NCBI GenBank assembly: GCA_964562015.1
Contig: CAZLRH010000010.1
Span: 1-64,000, forward strand
Source of the DNA: CAZLRH01 sp964562015
GTDB taxonomy: Bacteria; Verrucomicrobiota; Verrucomicrobiia; Opitutales; JABDGR01
Length of the DNA: 64,000 bases
Direction of reading: 5' to 3'
The position numbers and the translations under genes were made by a program. This document shows, piece after piece, positions 9,124-16,846 of the stretch (the first letter of the stretch is position 1; each line of letters begins with the position of its first letter). The notes beneath the pieces are model-generated. The model made no database searches. It was given only the letters and a program-made list of their open reading frames with translations, and was not told the DNA's origin.

Positions 9124-10497
9124 ATGGCGCGCACAATCAAGTCCTGGGAAGCATTGCCCTTGCTGTTTCAGCATCGAGGGATGCTCAGCGTGGTTGAAAT
9201 TCGCCAGGAGTTTGGCGTCAGCCAAGCCACCGCATTCAAGTGGCTGAAAAAACTGGAAGGGCAGATCATCCGCCTCGGGGCCGGGCGCAACACGCGTTAT
9301 GCTTTGCGCCGAGCGGTGCGGAATTGGGGATCGGAATGGATTATTTCTCGCATGACAGATTTGGGCTGGATCAGCACGGGCGCGCAGTTGCAGGCCGTCT
9401 ATGGCGGGTTTGTTTTGGAATTTCCTGAGGCTGAGCCGCCCTGGCTCAAGGGCAATTATCCCGGCGGTTTCTTTTCGAGTTTGCCGTTTTTTTTGCAGGA
9501 CCTTCGGCCGCAGGGTTTCACCGGAAGAGCTCTGGCACGGCAAATGATGAAAGGCATCTCCAATGTGCCCAGTGACCTCAGTCGCTGGAATGACGATGAT
9601 ATTTTGGAGTTTCTCTTAACTTTTGGCGGAAATCTTCCCGGAGACTTGATGCTTTCGGGAAAACAGGCGCGGACCCATCCGGCCTTCGAGATCATCAACG
9701 AAAGTGCGCGCCCAAATTTTTATTTGGCGGAAGCGGAGCGGGTGTTGAGCGGTGAAGTGGCCGGCTCATCAGCTGGCGGCGAACAGCCCAAATTCTTTGC
9801 CAAGATTCGTGGTGAAAGTGGCGTCGTGCGGGAGGTGCTCGTCAAGTTTTCCCCGCCCCGGGATACTGCGGCCGGCGAGCGGTGGGCCGATCTCCTCGCG
9901 GCCGAGGAGCAGGCTTTGCGGATTCTGCGGGATGCCGGCTTAAATGCGGCCGAGGCACGAGTAGTGGACGCAGGCACCCGCCGATTTTTGGAAGTGACCC
10001 GCTTCGACCGCACGCAATTGGGCGGACGGCGCGGCGTGCTTTCCTTGGAGGCGTTGCTCGCGGGTCTCTGCGAGAGGTCGGCCACGACTTGGCTCGAGGC
10101 CGCCAACGCGTTGCAAACGGAAGGACTGATAAATCAAGATGAGGCCGCGACGTTGCGCCGACTGTGGTGCTTCGGAAATTTTATCGGCAATACGGATATG
10201 CACCAGGGGAATCTGGCCTTTTGGTTTGGTTTTGATTTGCCGCGCCCCTTTCGTCTGGCACCGGTTTATGATATGCTTCCCATGGGGCTGGCTCCCACGG
10301 CACAGGGAGAATTGATCGAGCGGGAATTTACGCTCCCCGCGCCTTTATCCGTCGGGATCAAGGAGTGGCGGGACCCATGGCAATGGGCCATCGGCTTTTG
10401 GGAAAGCGTGCAGGCTGACGGCCGCATCTCGAACCGATTTAAAGGCCAAGCCGCCAAGGTGTGCCATGCGCTCAAGGCCTTGGGGCAGGCGGGCTAG
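9124..10497 (+). CDS. Orphan HipA-family kinase with N-terminal HTH (YjjJ-like)
   Basis: A 457-residue protein. Residues about 18-50 form a winged/HTH DNA-binding segment (VVEIRQEFGVSQATAFKWLKKLEG). The C-terminal half is a HipA-type Ser/Thr kinase: SSAGGEQPKF (the HipA Gly-rich loop region), NFIGNTDMHQGNLAF (catalytic Asn/Asp block) and LAPVYDMLPM (the DFG-equivalent Asp). E. coli YjjJ has the same single-gene layout, unlike HipBA, where the HTH antitoxin is separate. No hipB-like gene is adjacent. HipA kinases phosphorylate aminoacyl-tRNA synthetases and cause growth arrest; the substrate here is unknown. Coding GC is normal although the leader is AT-rich. Confidence 0.8.
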   Translation: MARTIKSWEALPLLFQHRGMLSVVEIRQEFGVSQATAFKWLKKLEGQIIRLGAGRNTRYALRRAVRNWGSEWIISRMTDLGWISTGAQLQAVYGGFVLEFPEAEPPWLKGNYPGGFFSSLPFFLQDLRPQGFTGRALARQMMKGISNVPSDLSRWNDDDILEFLLTFGGNLPGDLMLSGKQARTHPAFEIINESARPNFYLAEAERVLSGEVAGSSAGGEQPKFFAKIRGESGVVREVLVKFSPPRDTAAGERWADLLAAEEQALRILRDAGLNAAEARVVDAGTRRFLEVTRFDRTQLGGRRGVLSLEALLAGLCERSATTWLEAANALQTEGLINQDEAATLRRLWCFGNFIGNTDMHQGNLAFWFGFDLPRPFRLAPVYDMLPMGLAPTAQGELIEREFTLPAPLSVGIKEWRDPWQWAIGFWESVQADGRISNRFKGQAAKVCHALKALGQAG

Positions 10498-10622
10498 CGC
10501 AGAAGCAGCCCGGTAACATTTACCGTGGAAGATTCCGATGCCCACACGGGAATAAAATTCCGGCGGCATGTCACGCAATTATGATTGCCCGGTTTCGGGA
10601 GCGTGATACAAAAGCCCGCACT

Positions 10623-12017
10623 ATGACTACTTCGCTGAAATCCCGGGCTCTTTCCGCGCTGGTGGCGCTTTCTCTAACCGTTGTGCCGATGGTGGCGCAG
10701 GCTTTGCAGTCCGTCTCGGTGCCGCTTTACCATGTGGTCGATGAAGCCGGCAATTACCGCCTCGGCTTCTACGCCTCCCTCGGCACGTCGCCGGATTTCA
10801 AGTTGTATGAATTGGACACGGGGTCTTCGGGCACGTTCGCCGCGTACAATTCCGAGTGGTGGCCGTCGTTCCGCTTCGTGCGCAAGGTCACTAATCCGCA
10901 GCGTTATGAGAGCGGCGTGGTCTTTTATTTTGACGTGGTTTCGACCGTCGTGGATCTCGGCGGCGGCGCCCGCACGGGCTTGGTGCATGTCGGAAAAATC
11001 ACGCAGGCTTCCGGCAACGGCATTCCGCCCTCGGTGTGGAACAATTTGGTCAAGGAAGGCAAGCCGCCCCTGCACGGCGTGTTTTTCGGCAACATGGGTT
11101 CGGGCCTGAGCAGCAAAGACAACATTTTTGCGGTCCTCGCGCAGATGCCCGGCAATTTGAAAACCGGCTTCGTCATCCGCACCCTCGGCTACATCACCAA
11201 CGAAAATCCCAAAACTCCCGTGCAGCAGGGCGAACTCGTCATCGGCTTGACGGACCAAATCCGCTCGCGTTTTGAAATCCAGGTGCCAATGGCCGCCCTC
11301 ACCAAAAACGGCACCGACGTGACCTTCCCCTCCGGTTATTTGTGCCGCGATCAATACGGTTTGTCGCTCAATGTCTCCATTTCTGACGGCGTGAACACCT
11401 ACACCTCGGCGGCCCGCCCGACCTTGTTGGATTCCGGCGCGCCCACCGCGACGTTGTATGAATTGCTGCCCGACTTCAAAGTTCCGGACGACTTGCTGAA
11501 CAACAAAAAGACGGCGCTCAAAAACGGCGTGACGTTCCAAGTCTCGGCCGACAGTACGGGCTCGAAACCGGAGTGGATCTGGAACCTCACGACCGGCAGC
11601 GTGAAGAGCCTCAATAAAATCGGCGTCAGCCCGACCAAGGCCGTGGGCGAGGACATCGGCCAGATGAATCTCGGCATCATTCCCTATTACACTTACGAGG
11701 TGATGTTCGACATCCAGAACGGCGTGGTCGGCCTGCATCGCATCCCGGCGGCGGCGCAAGTGGGCCTCGACGGTAATCGCAAGAGCATCATCACCTCCCA
11801 GTCGACGTACGTCGTGCGCGGCACGGCGACGAGCCCGACGGGCATCTCAGCGATCACCTATCAAGTCAACGACGCGAGCCCCAAGAACGCCAAGGGGAAC
11901 GCGCATTGGAATTTCCGGGCGCAACTGGCCAAGGGCACGAACACCGTGGTCATCCGCGCTTTCACCGGCACCGCACTGGTGACTACGACAGTCGTGAAGA
12001 TCAAGCGGCTGGGCTAG
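10623..12017 (+). CDS. Secreted pepsin-like (A1-type) aspartic protease homologue with C-terminal Ig-like domain
   Basis: A 464-residue exported protein with signal peptide (MTTSLKSRALSALVALSL...AQA). It has two aspartate motifs: YELDTGSSG with Asp65 and TLLDSGAPT with Asp270, a spacing of 205, comparable to pepsin (Asp32/Asp215). HGVFFGN, GELVIGLTD and the terminal YEVMFDIQNGVVGLHRIP resemble the DGILGL, GGID and VFDRxNxxIGFA blocks of pepsins. Residues about 390-464 look like a bacterial Ig-like beta-sandwich (GTATSPTGISAITYQV...GTNTVVIRAF). The ATG at 10623 is chosen because it opens the signal peptide. Pepsin-like proteins are uncommon in bacteria. The assignment is by motif only and activity is unproven. 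Confidence 0.55.
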   Translation: MTTSLKSRALSALVALSLTVVPMVAQALQSVSVPLYHVVDEAGNYRLGFYASLGTSPDFKLYELDTGSSGTFAAYNSEWWPSFRFVRKVTNPQRYESGVVFYFDVVSTVVDLGGGARTGLVHVGKITQASGNGIPPSVWNNLVKEGKPPLHGVFFGNMGSGLSSKDNIFAVLAQMPGNLKTGFVIRTLGYITNENPKTPVQQGELVIGLTDQIRSRFEIQVPMAALTKNGTDVTFPSGYLCRDQYGLSLNVSISDGVNTYTSAARPTLLDSGAPTATLYELLPDFKVPDDLLNNKKTALKNGVTFQVSADSTGSKPEWIWNLTTGSVKSLNKIGVSPTKAVGEDIGQMNLGIIPYYTYEVMFDIQNGVVGLHRIPAAAQVGLDGNRKSIITSQSTYVVRGTATSPTGISAITYQVNDASPKNAKGNAHWNFRAQLAKGTNTVVIRAFTGTALVTTTVVKIKRLG

Positions 12018-12050
12018 GGCGGGTTTTAAAACCAATCTCCGACGGTGCGG
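12018..12050. repeat. Dispersed intergenic repeat, copy 1
   Basis: GGCGGGTTTTAAAACCAA followed by TCTCCGACGGTGCGG closely matches 15177-15211 (GAGTTTTGAGACCAAACTCCGACGGCGCG region, about 28 of 33 positions). A shorter piece (AAAACCAATCTC) recurs near 20388. It directly follows the protease stop codon. The rest of 12051-12200 shows nothing further. Confidence 0.6.
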
Positions 12051-12200
12051 GCGAAAGATGGCTCGCACGGCGGTACATGGATGGCCCTGGCTTCGCGCAG
12101 GGAAGGGCGGGTTGCGCACCGGCGGGTGCCACGCTAGTCGACCGGCGTTTGAATTGTGCCATTGCGCCCAGTGGCCGCCGCTATCATACTTAACTTCCCG

Positions 12201-14567
12201 ATGAGTGCCGTGCCGTCACCTGATGCCTCTGCCGGAGCGGGTCGGACTGAGGAGAAATTACGCCAGAGCGAGGCAATGATGGCCACGGCCCAGCGCATCG
12301 CGCACTTTGGCAGTTGGGAACTGGACCTGGAAAATCCCGACGTGGACGCCAACCACCTGCGTTGGTCGGACGAGTGTTACCGCGTTTTTGGGTTCGAGCC
12401 GCGCACCGTCGAGGTCACCAACGACCTCTTTTTCGAGCGCGTGCATCCCGCTGATCGCACGGCCATCCGCGAGGCGGTGACGAAAGCCCTGCGCGAAGGC
12501 GGCGAGTATTCCATGGTGCACCGCATCGCGCTGCCCAGTGGAGAAATCCGCCACATTCGCGAGCAAGCGCGCGTGTTCACCGATGAGCGCACCGGCCGGC
12601 CCCTGAAAATGATCGGCACCGCACACGACATCACGGACCAGAAACGCGCCGAGGACACGCTGCTGCGCGACGCGGAATTGCTCGCCGTGCTGCCCGACGC
12701 CATCATGTGCTCCGACCTTGAGGGAACCGTTACCTATTGGAATCAGGGCGCCACCCGCCTGTTCGGCTGGACGGCTGAAGAGATGGTGGGCCGGCCCAAC
12801 TGGGAACGCTTGCCCGAGGGCGAGCCGCGCGCCGCCCTCCTCCGGCGGCTGGAGGATTTACGCCAGGGCCGCGAAATTCACCATGAGCGCGAGGAATACC
12901 GGAAGGACGGCACGCGCTTCTGGGTCGAGGCCCGCGTGTTTCGTTACAACAACGCCCAGGGCCAGGCCGCCGGCATCATTGCCATCCTCACGGACATCAC
13001 CGAGCGGCGCCGCGCCCGTGAGGAATTGCGGGTGGCGCACGACCGCCTCAGCCTCATCACGCGCGCGGCCAAGGATGTGTTGTGGGATTGGAATTTTGAG
13101 ACGCGCGAATTGTGGTGGAGCGAGGGCGTCAACGCGGCCTTCGGCTACGCGCCGGAGGAACTGGCGGGCAGCTTGCAGGCGTGGACCAAGCTGCTCCATC
13201 CCGAGGACCAGAATCGCGTGCTGACGGAGCTCGGCAATCTGCTGCGCGTGGGTGGCACGCGGTGGGAGGCGGAATACCGTTTTCGCCGGAAAAACGGCAC
13301 CTACGCCTTTATCATCGATCGCGGCTTTATCGTGCATAATCTCCTGGGCCAGCCCGCGCGGATGGTCGGCGCGATGGTGGACATCACCGATCGCCAGGAA
13401 GTCATGGAGGAGCTGCGCCGGGCCAAGGAGGCGGCGGAAGACGCCACGCGCGCCAAGTCACAATTCCTGGCGGTGATGAGCCATGAAATCCGCACGCCGC
13501 TCAACCCGATCCTGGGCGCGGCGCAACTGCTGCTCGACCAGGGCTGCACCGACGAGCAGCGCGAAATGCTCCAATTGATCAGCAGCGCCGGTGAACATCT
13601 TTTATTGTTGCTCAATGATATTCTCAATCTCGCCAAGCTGGAGGCCGGCCGCCTCGAGCTCGCGCCCGGGATCTTTCAAGTCTCCGATCTGCTGCGCGGC
13701 GTGTTTGACCTCAAGCGCGCGGAGACCTCGCGCAAACGCCTCGCGCTCCACGAGGAATTGGATCCGCACCTGGCGTTTTGCTATCTGGGCGACGAGGCCC
13801 GGCTGCGGCAGATTCTGCTCAACCTCGTCGGCAACGCCATCAAGTTCACCCAGCGCGGGCGCATCACGGTGCGGGTCAGGCGCCTCGCCGGGGACGGCAC
13901 GCGCGATCATTTGCGTTTCGAGGTTGGCGACACCGGCATCGGCATCGCGCCCGAGCACCGCGTCCATATTTTCGAGCCGTTTTACCAGGTGGACAGCTCG
14001 TCCTCGCGCCGGTACGAGGGCGCGGGCCTGGGGCTGGCCATTTGCACGCGGCTGGTGGAAATGATGCAAGGCAAGCTCGGCGTGGAGAGCGAACCCGAAC
14101 AGGGCTCGACGTTTTGGTTCGAGCTTTGGCTGGAGCGCGGCCAGCAATTTGCCGCGCCCGCCGATCCGTCCGTTCCGCCGGCCGCAGTTCCCGTGCGCCG
14201 GGTGCTGTTGGTCGAGGACGACGCCCATAATCGCGCCGTCCTCGTGCCGATGCTCGAGCGACTGAATTGCCGCGTGGTCGTCGCCCACGACGGGCGCAGC
14301 GCCCTTGAGTTATTTGAGCCGAACGGTTTTCAGGTCGTGCTGCTTGACCTGCGCCTGCCGGACCTGGACGGCTGCGAAGTCGCCCGCCAAATGCGCGAGC
14401 GCGAAGCGGCCGAAGGCGCACAGCGCACGCCTCTCGTCGCCCAAACGGCGAACACCAGCCCGGCCGACCTCGCGGCGGTGGCCGCCGCCGGCATGGATGC
14501 CTTTCTGGCCAAGCCGATTCAATTAAAAAATCTGGCGGAAACGCTTGACCGCTTTACCCAGTGTTAA
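12201..14567 (+). CDS. Hybrid sensor histidine kinase (three PAS domains, receiver)
   Basis: A 788-residue cytoplasmic signalling protein. Domains in order: PAS1 (about residues 25-130, SWELDLENP...), PAS2 (about 145-265, DAIMCSDLEGTVTYWN), PAS3 with PAC (about 270-395), HisKA dimerisation domain with the phospho-accepting His in AVMSHEIRTPLNP, HATPase_c (NLVGNAIKFT, GDTGIGIAPEH, GAGLGLAI), and a C-terminal receiver (LLVEDDAHNRAVL) with phospho-Asp in VVLLDLRLPDLDG and Lys in LAKPIQ. No membrane segment is visible, so it probably senses a cytoplasmic cue via PAS. There is no adjacent response regulator. The ATG at 12201 is preferred over an upstream GTG at 12156. Confidence 0.93.
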   Translation: MSAVPSPDASAGAGRTEEKLRQSEAMMATAQRIAHFGSWELDLENPDVDANHLRWSDECYRVFGFEPRTVEVTNDLFFERVHPADRTAIREAVTKALREGGEYSMVHRIALPSGEIRHIREQARVFTDERTGRPLKMIGTAHDITDQKRAEDTLLRDAELLAVLPDAIMCSDLEGTVTYWNQGATRLFGWTAEEMVGRPNWERLPEGEPRAALLRRLEDLRQGREIHHEREEYRKDGTRFWVEARVFRYNNAQGQAAGIIAILTDITERRRAREELRVAHDRLSLITRAAKDVLWDWNFETRELWWSEGVNAAFGYAPEELAGSLQAWTKLLHPEDQNRVLTELGNLLRVGGTRWEAEYRFRRKNGTYAFIIDRGFIVHNLLGQPARMVGAMVDITDRQEVMEELRRAKEAAEDATRAKSQFLAVMSHEIRTPLNPILGAAQLLLDQGCTDEQREMLQLISSAGEHLLLLLNDILNLAKLEAGRLELAPGIFQVSDLLRGVFDLKRAETSRKRLALHEELDPHLAFCYLGDEARLRQILLNLVGNAIKFTQRGRITVRVRRLAGDGTRDHLRFEVGDTGIGIAPEHRVHIFEPFYQVDSSSSRRYEGAGLGLAICTRLVEMMQGKLGVESEPEQGSTFWFELWLERGQQFAAPADPSVPPAAVPVRRVLLVEDDAHNRAVLVPMLERLNCRVVVAHDGRSALELFEPNGFQVVLLDLRLPDLDGCEVARQMREREAAEGAQRTPLVAQTANTSPADLAAVAAAGMDAFLAKPIQLKNLAETLDRFTQC

Positions 14568-14714
14568 GCGACGGGGACAAAGAGCACGCCCCTACGGTAG
14601 AATCGCAGGGCCGACGCCCTCCACGTCGCGCTTGTACTCGGCCCCGAGATAGGGTATATTGGGCGGTTAGTTCCTGCTCCTTATCTCTCCCTTCCCTGCC
14701 TAACGGCTTTTCCC

Positions 14715-15050
14715 ATGACCATTCGTGCCTATCTCAAACCTCACTGCGGCTGGAGCCGCGGTGTTCGCGCCATTTTTAAGAAATACAGCCTCGATTACGA
14801 CGACGTCGACATCATCGGCAAACCGGAAAACTATGCCGAAATGGTGCAGCGCTCCGGGCAGACGCTTTCTCCCTGCGTCGAAGTCGATGGCGTGATGCTC
14901 GCCGATGTTTCCGGCGAAGAGGTCGAGAACTACCTGCTCAGTCATCATCTCGTGCAGCCGACGGCCGTGGCCCCGGACGCCCCGACCAACGCGCCTTGCA
15001 CGGACGAGGAGCACGCCAGCGCGCATTCTAAGACGATCCGGTTTTTCTAA
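14715..15050 (+). CDS. Glutaredoxin-family protein
   Basis: A 111-residue thioredoxin-fold protein. The N-terminal strand leads into CGWS, a monothiol-type replacement of the usual CPYC active site, then a helix. The conserved cis-Pro region appears as TLSPCVEVDGVMLADVSGEEV, matching the TVP...DG...GG blocks of glutaredoxins. A C-terminal extension of about 30 residues (PTAVAPDAPTNAPCTDEE) is unusual. Monothiol glutaredoxins usually act in iron-sulfur cluster handling rather than disulfide reduction; the role here is inferred only. Confidence 0.75.
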   Translation: MTIRAYLKPHCGWSRGVRAIFKKYSLDYDDVDIIGKPENYAEMVQRSGQTLSPCVEVDGVMLADVSGEEVENYLLSHHLVQPTAVAPDAPTNAPCTDEEHASAHSKTIRFF

Positions 15051-15437
15051 AAACACGCCAGCGAGCCGGGTAAGAAACGAAGGGTGAAAGTAAGGCAGAA
15101 AGGCGAGGGCCAAAGGCTTCGCGTTGCGGCGCTTTAGCCCGCGCGGGTGTATTTCGAGTGGTGAAAAGCGCGGGATGGGGCGAGTTTTGAGACCAAACTC
15201 CGACGGCGCGCTGAGGCCAGCGCGCCCCACCCATGAATGGACGACGCACTAACTGCAATACGCCCTGGTGGGTTGGGTAGGGCGCGGTGCCCTCACCACG
15301 CCGCTTTTGTTCGAGCTTTAAAACAGAGCCTAGTTCGCGCGGCTGTAATTTAAGTGGTGAAAAGCCGAGCTACAGCCGCGCGCTACTTCGGCCCGGGCGG
15401 ATTATTAACTTTCTACTTTTTACCTTTAACCGCGCCG
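15051..15437. repeat. Gene-free stretch holding dispersed repeats and a hairpin
   Basis: This 387-base interval has no gene. It contains copy 2 of the repeat at 12018 (15177-15211) and a direct repeat of GTATTTCGAGTGGTGAAAAG near 15148 and GTAATTTAAGTGGTGAAAAG near 15345. It also has a perfect 12-bp inverted repeat CGCGCGGCTGTA (15336-15347) / TACAGCCGCGCG (15371-15382) with a 23-base loop. No T-run follows the hairpin, so it is not a classic terminator. Confidence 0.7.
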
Positions 15438-16727
15438 TCACTTCGCCACTTCCGCCCCGTAATCGGCCGCCAGGAAATCTTCCACTTTGTAGCGCAGAAG
15501 CTTGCGGCGCATCCAGTCCAGCGCGGTGGTCACGGCCCGCGCCTTGACGGTCAGGCGGTCCGCCGCGGGGTAGGTCACCTTGCGGGCCCATGCGCCCACG
15601 GGCGACGAATAACCCAGGAAAATGGTGCCGACGGGCGTCTTCTCGGTGCCTCCGCCGGGCCCGGCAAAACCCGTGACGCTCAAGGCGTAGTCCGCGCCCA
15701 GCCGCTCGGCCACGCCCGTCACCATCGCCACGGCGGCCTCGGCGCTGACGGCCCCGTGTTGCAGCAAAATTTCCTCCGGCACGTCGAGCAATTGCATCTT
15801 GCACGCGTTGGTGTAGCTGACGACGCCGCCGAGAAAAGTTTTCGAGGCGCCGGGAATGTCGGTAAACGCATTCGACAGCAACCCGCCGGTGCAGGATTCG
15901 GCGACGGCGAGCGTGGCCTCCCGCCCGCGCAATTCTTCGAGCACGACTTTGGCCAGCGGGTGCAACCCGCAACAGACAAAATCCTCGCCCAGTACCTCGC
16001 GCAATTCCTTGGCGATGTTCTTCAGGGCCTCGCGCGTAAATTCCCGTTCCCCCGAACTGATGCGTACGTCCACCATGCCCTGGTGCGCGCAAAACGCCAG
16101 GCCGACGCCCGGATGTTGGCCGATCACCGGCCGGATGCGTTCCTCGACGAGCGATTCGCCCACGCCGGCGGTGCGCAATTGCACGTAAGATTCCTCGGCG
16201 CTCAACCACCCGGCGGCGCGCAACTTCGGCAGCACTTCGGATTCAAACATCGGCCGCAATTCGCCCGCGGGCCCGGGCAGCATGACGAGGATTTTCTGGT
16301 CCGTGCGGTAATAAATTCCCGGCGCGGTGCCGAAGCGGTTGCGCAACAATTCCATGCCGCGCGGGCGGAAGCACTGCTTGCGGTCACGCTCGTGGAGCGG
16401 CCGTTGCAGGCGCGCGAACCGCTCACGGATGGCGGCCTCGGCCTCGGGATCGAATTCGAGCGGCAGGCCCAGGACGCGCGCGATGGCCTCGCGGGTGTTG
16501 TCATCGGAAGTCGGCCCCAGGCCGCCCGTGGTGATGACGAGGTCCGCGCTGTTCCACGCGTCGCGAAAGGCGGCCTCGATTTCGCCCGGTTCGTCACGCA
16601 CGACTAAATTGCGCCGCAGCGGCAAACCGTGGCGCGACAACTCGGCGCCGAGGAAGTTCAGGTGCCCATTTTCGCGGAGGCCGAGCAACAGCTCGTCCCC
16701 CAGCGTCAGCAAATCGATATTTTTCAC
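15438..16727 (-). CDS. cinA: CinA-like protein: competence/damage-inducible domain fused to NMN amidase
   Basis: A 429-residue, full-length CinA. The N-terminal COG1058/MoCF domain (LLTLGDELLLG, TTGGLGPTSDDNTREA) is associated with ADP-ribose pyrophosphatase activity. The C-terminal PncC domain carries the nucleophilic Ser in LAVAESCTGGLLS and SVTGFAGPGGGTEKTPVGT, and deamidates nicotinamide mononucleotide in pyridine nucleotide salvage. It stands alone on the minus strand between repeat-rich DNA and the secreted repeat protein. Confidence 0.93.
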   Translation of the reverse strand: MKNIDLLTLGDELLLGLRENGHLNFLGAELSRHGLPLRRNLVVRDEPGEIEAAFRDAWNSADLVITTGGLGPTSDDNTREAIARVLGLPLEFDPEAEAAIRERFARLQRPLHERDRKQCFRPRGMELLRNRFGTAPGIYYRTDQKILVMLPGPAGELRPMFESEVLPKLRAAGWLSAEESYVQLRTAGVGESLVEERIRPVIGQHPGVGLAFCAHQGMVDVRISSGEREFTREALKNIAKELREVLGEDFVCCGLHPLAKVVLEELRGREATLAVAESCTGGLLSNAFTDIPGASKTFLGGVVSYTNACKMQLLDVPEEILLQHGAVSAEAAVAMVTGVAERLGADYALSVTGFAGPGGGTEKTPVGTIFLGYSSPVGAWARKVTYPAADRLTVKARAVTTALDWMRRKLLRYKVEDFLAADYGAEVAK

Positions 16728-16846
16728 GGAGAAGCGCGGACGGGGTCAGTTAAAGTCTTCCAAGCCCGTACTATACACACTCCCGGCCAAAACGCCAGCA
16801 GAAGAAGGGGCGGGAGGCCCCGACGCAGAGCGGCTCTTCAATTTGT

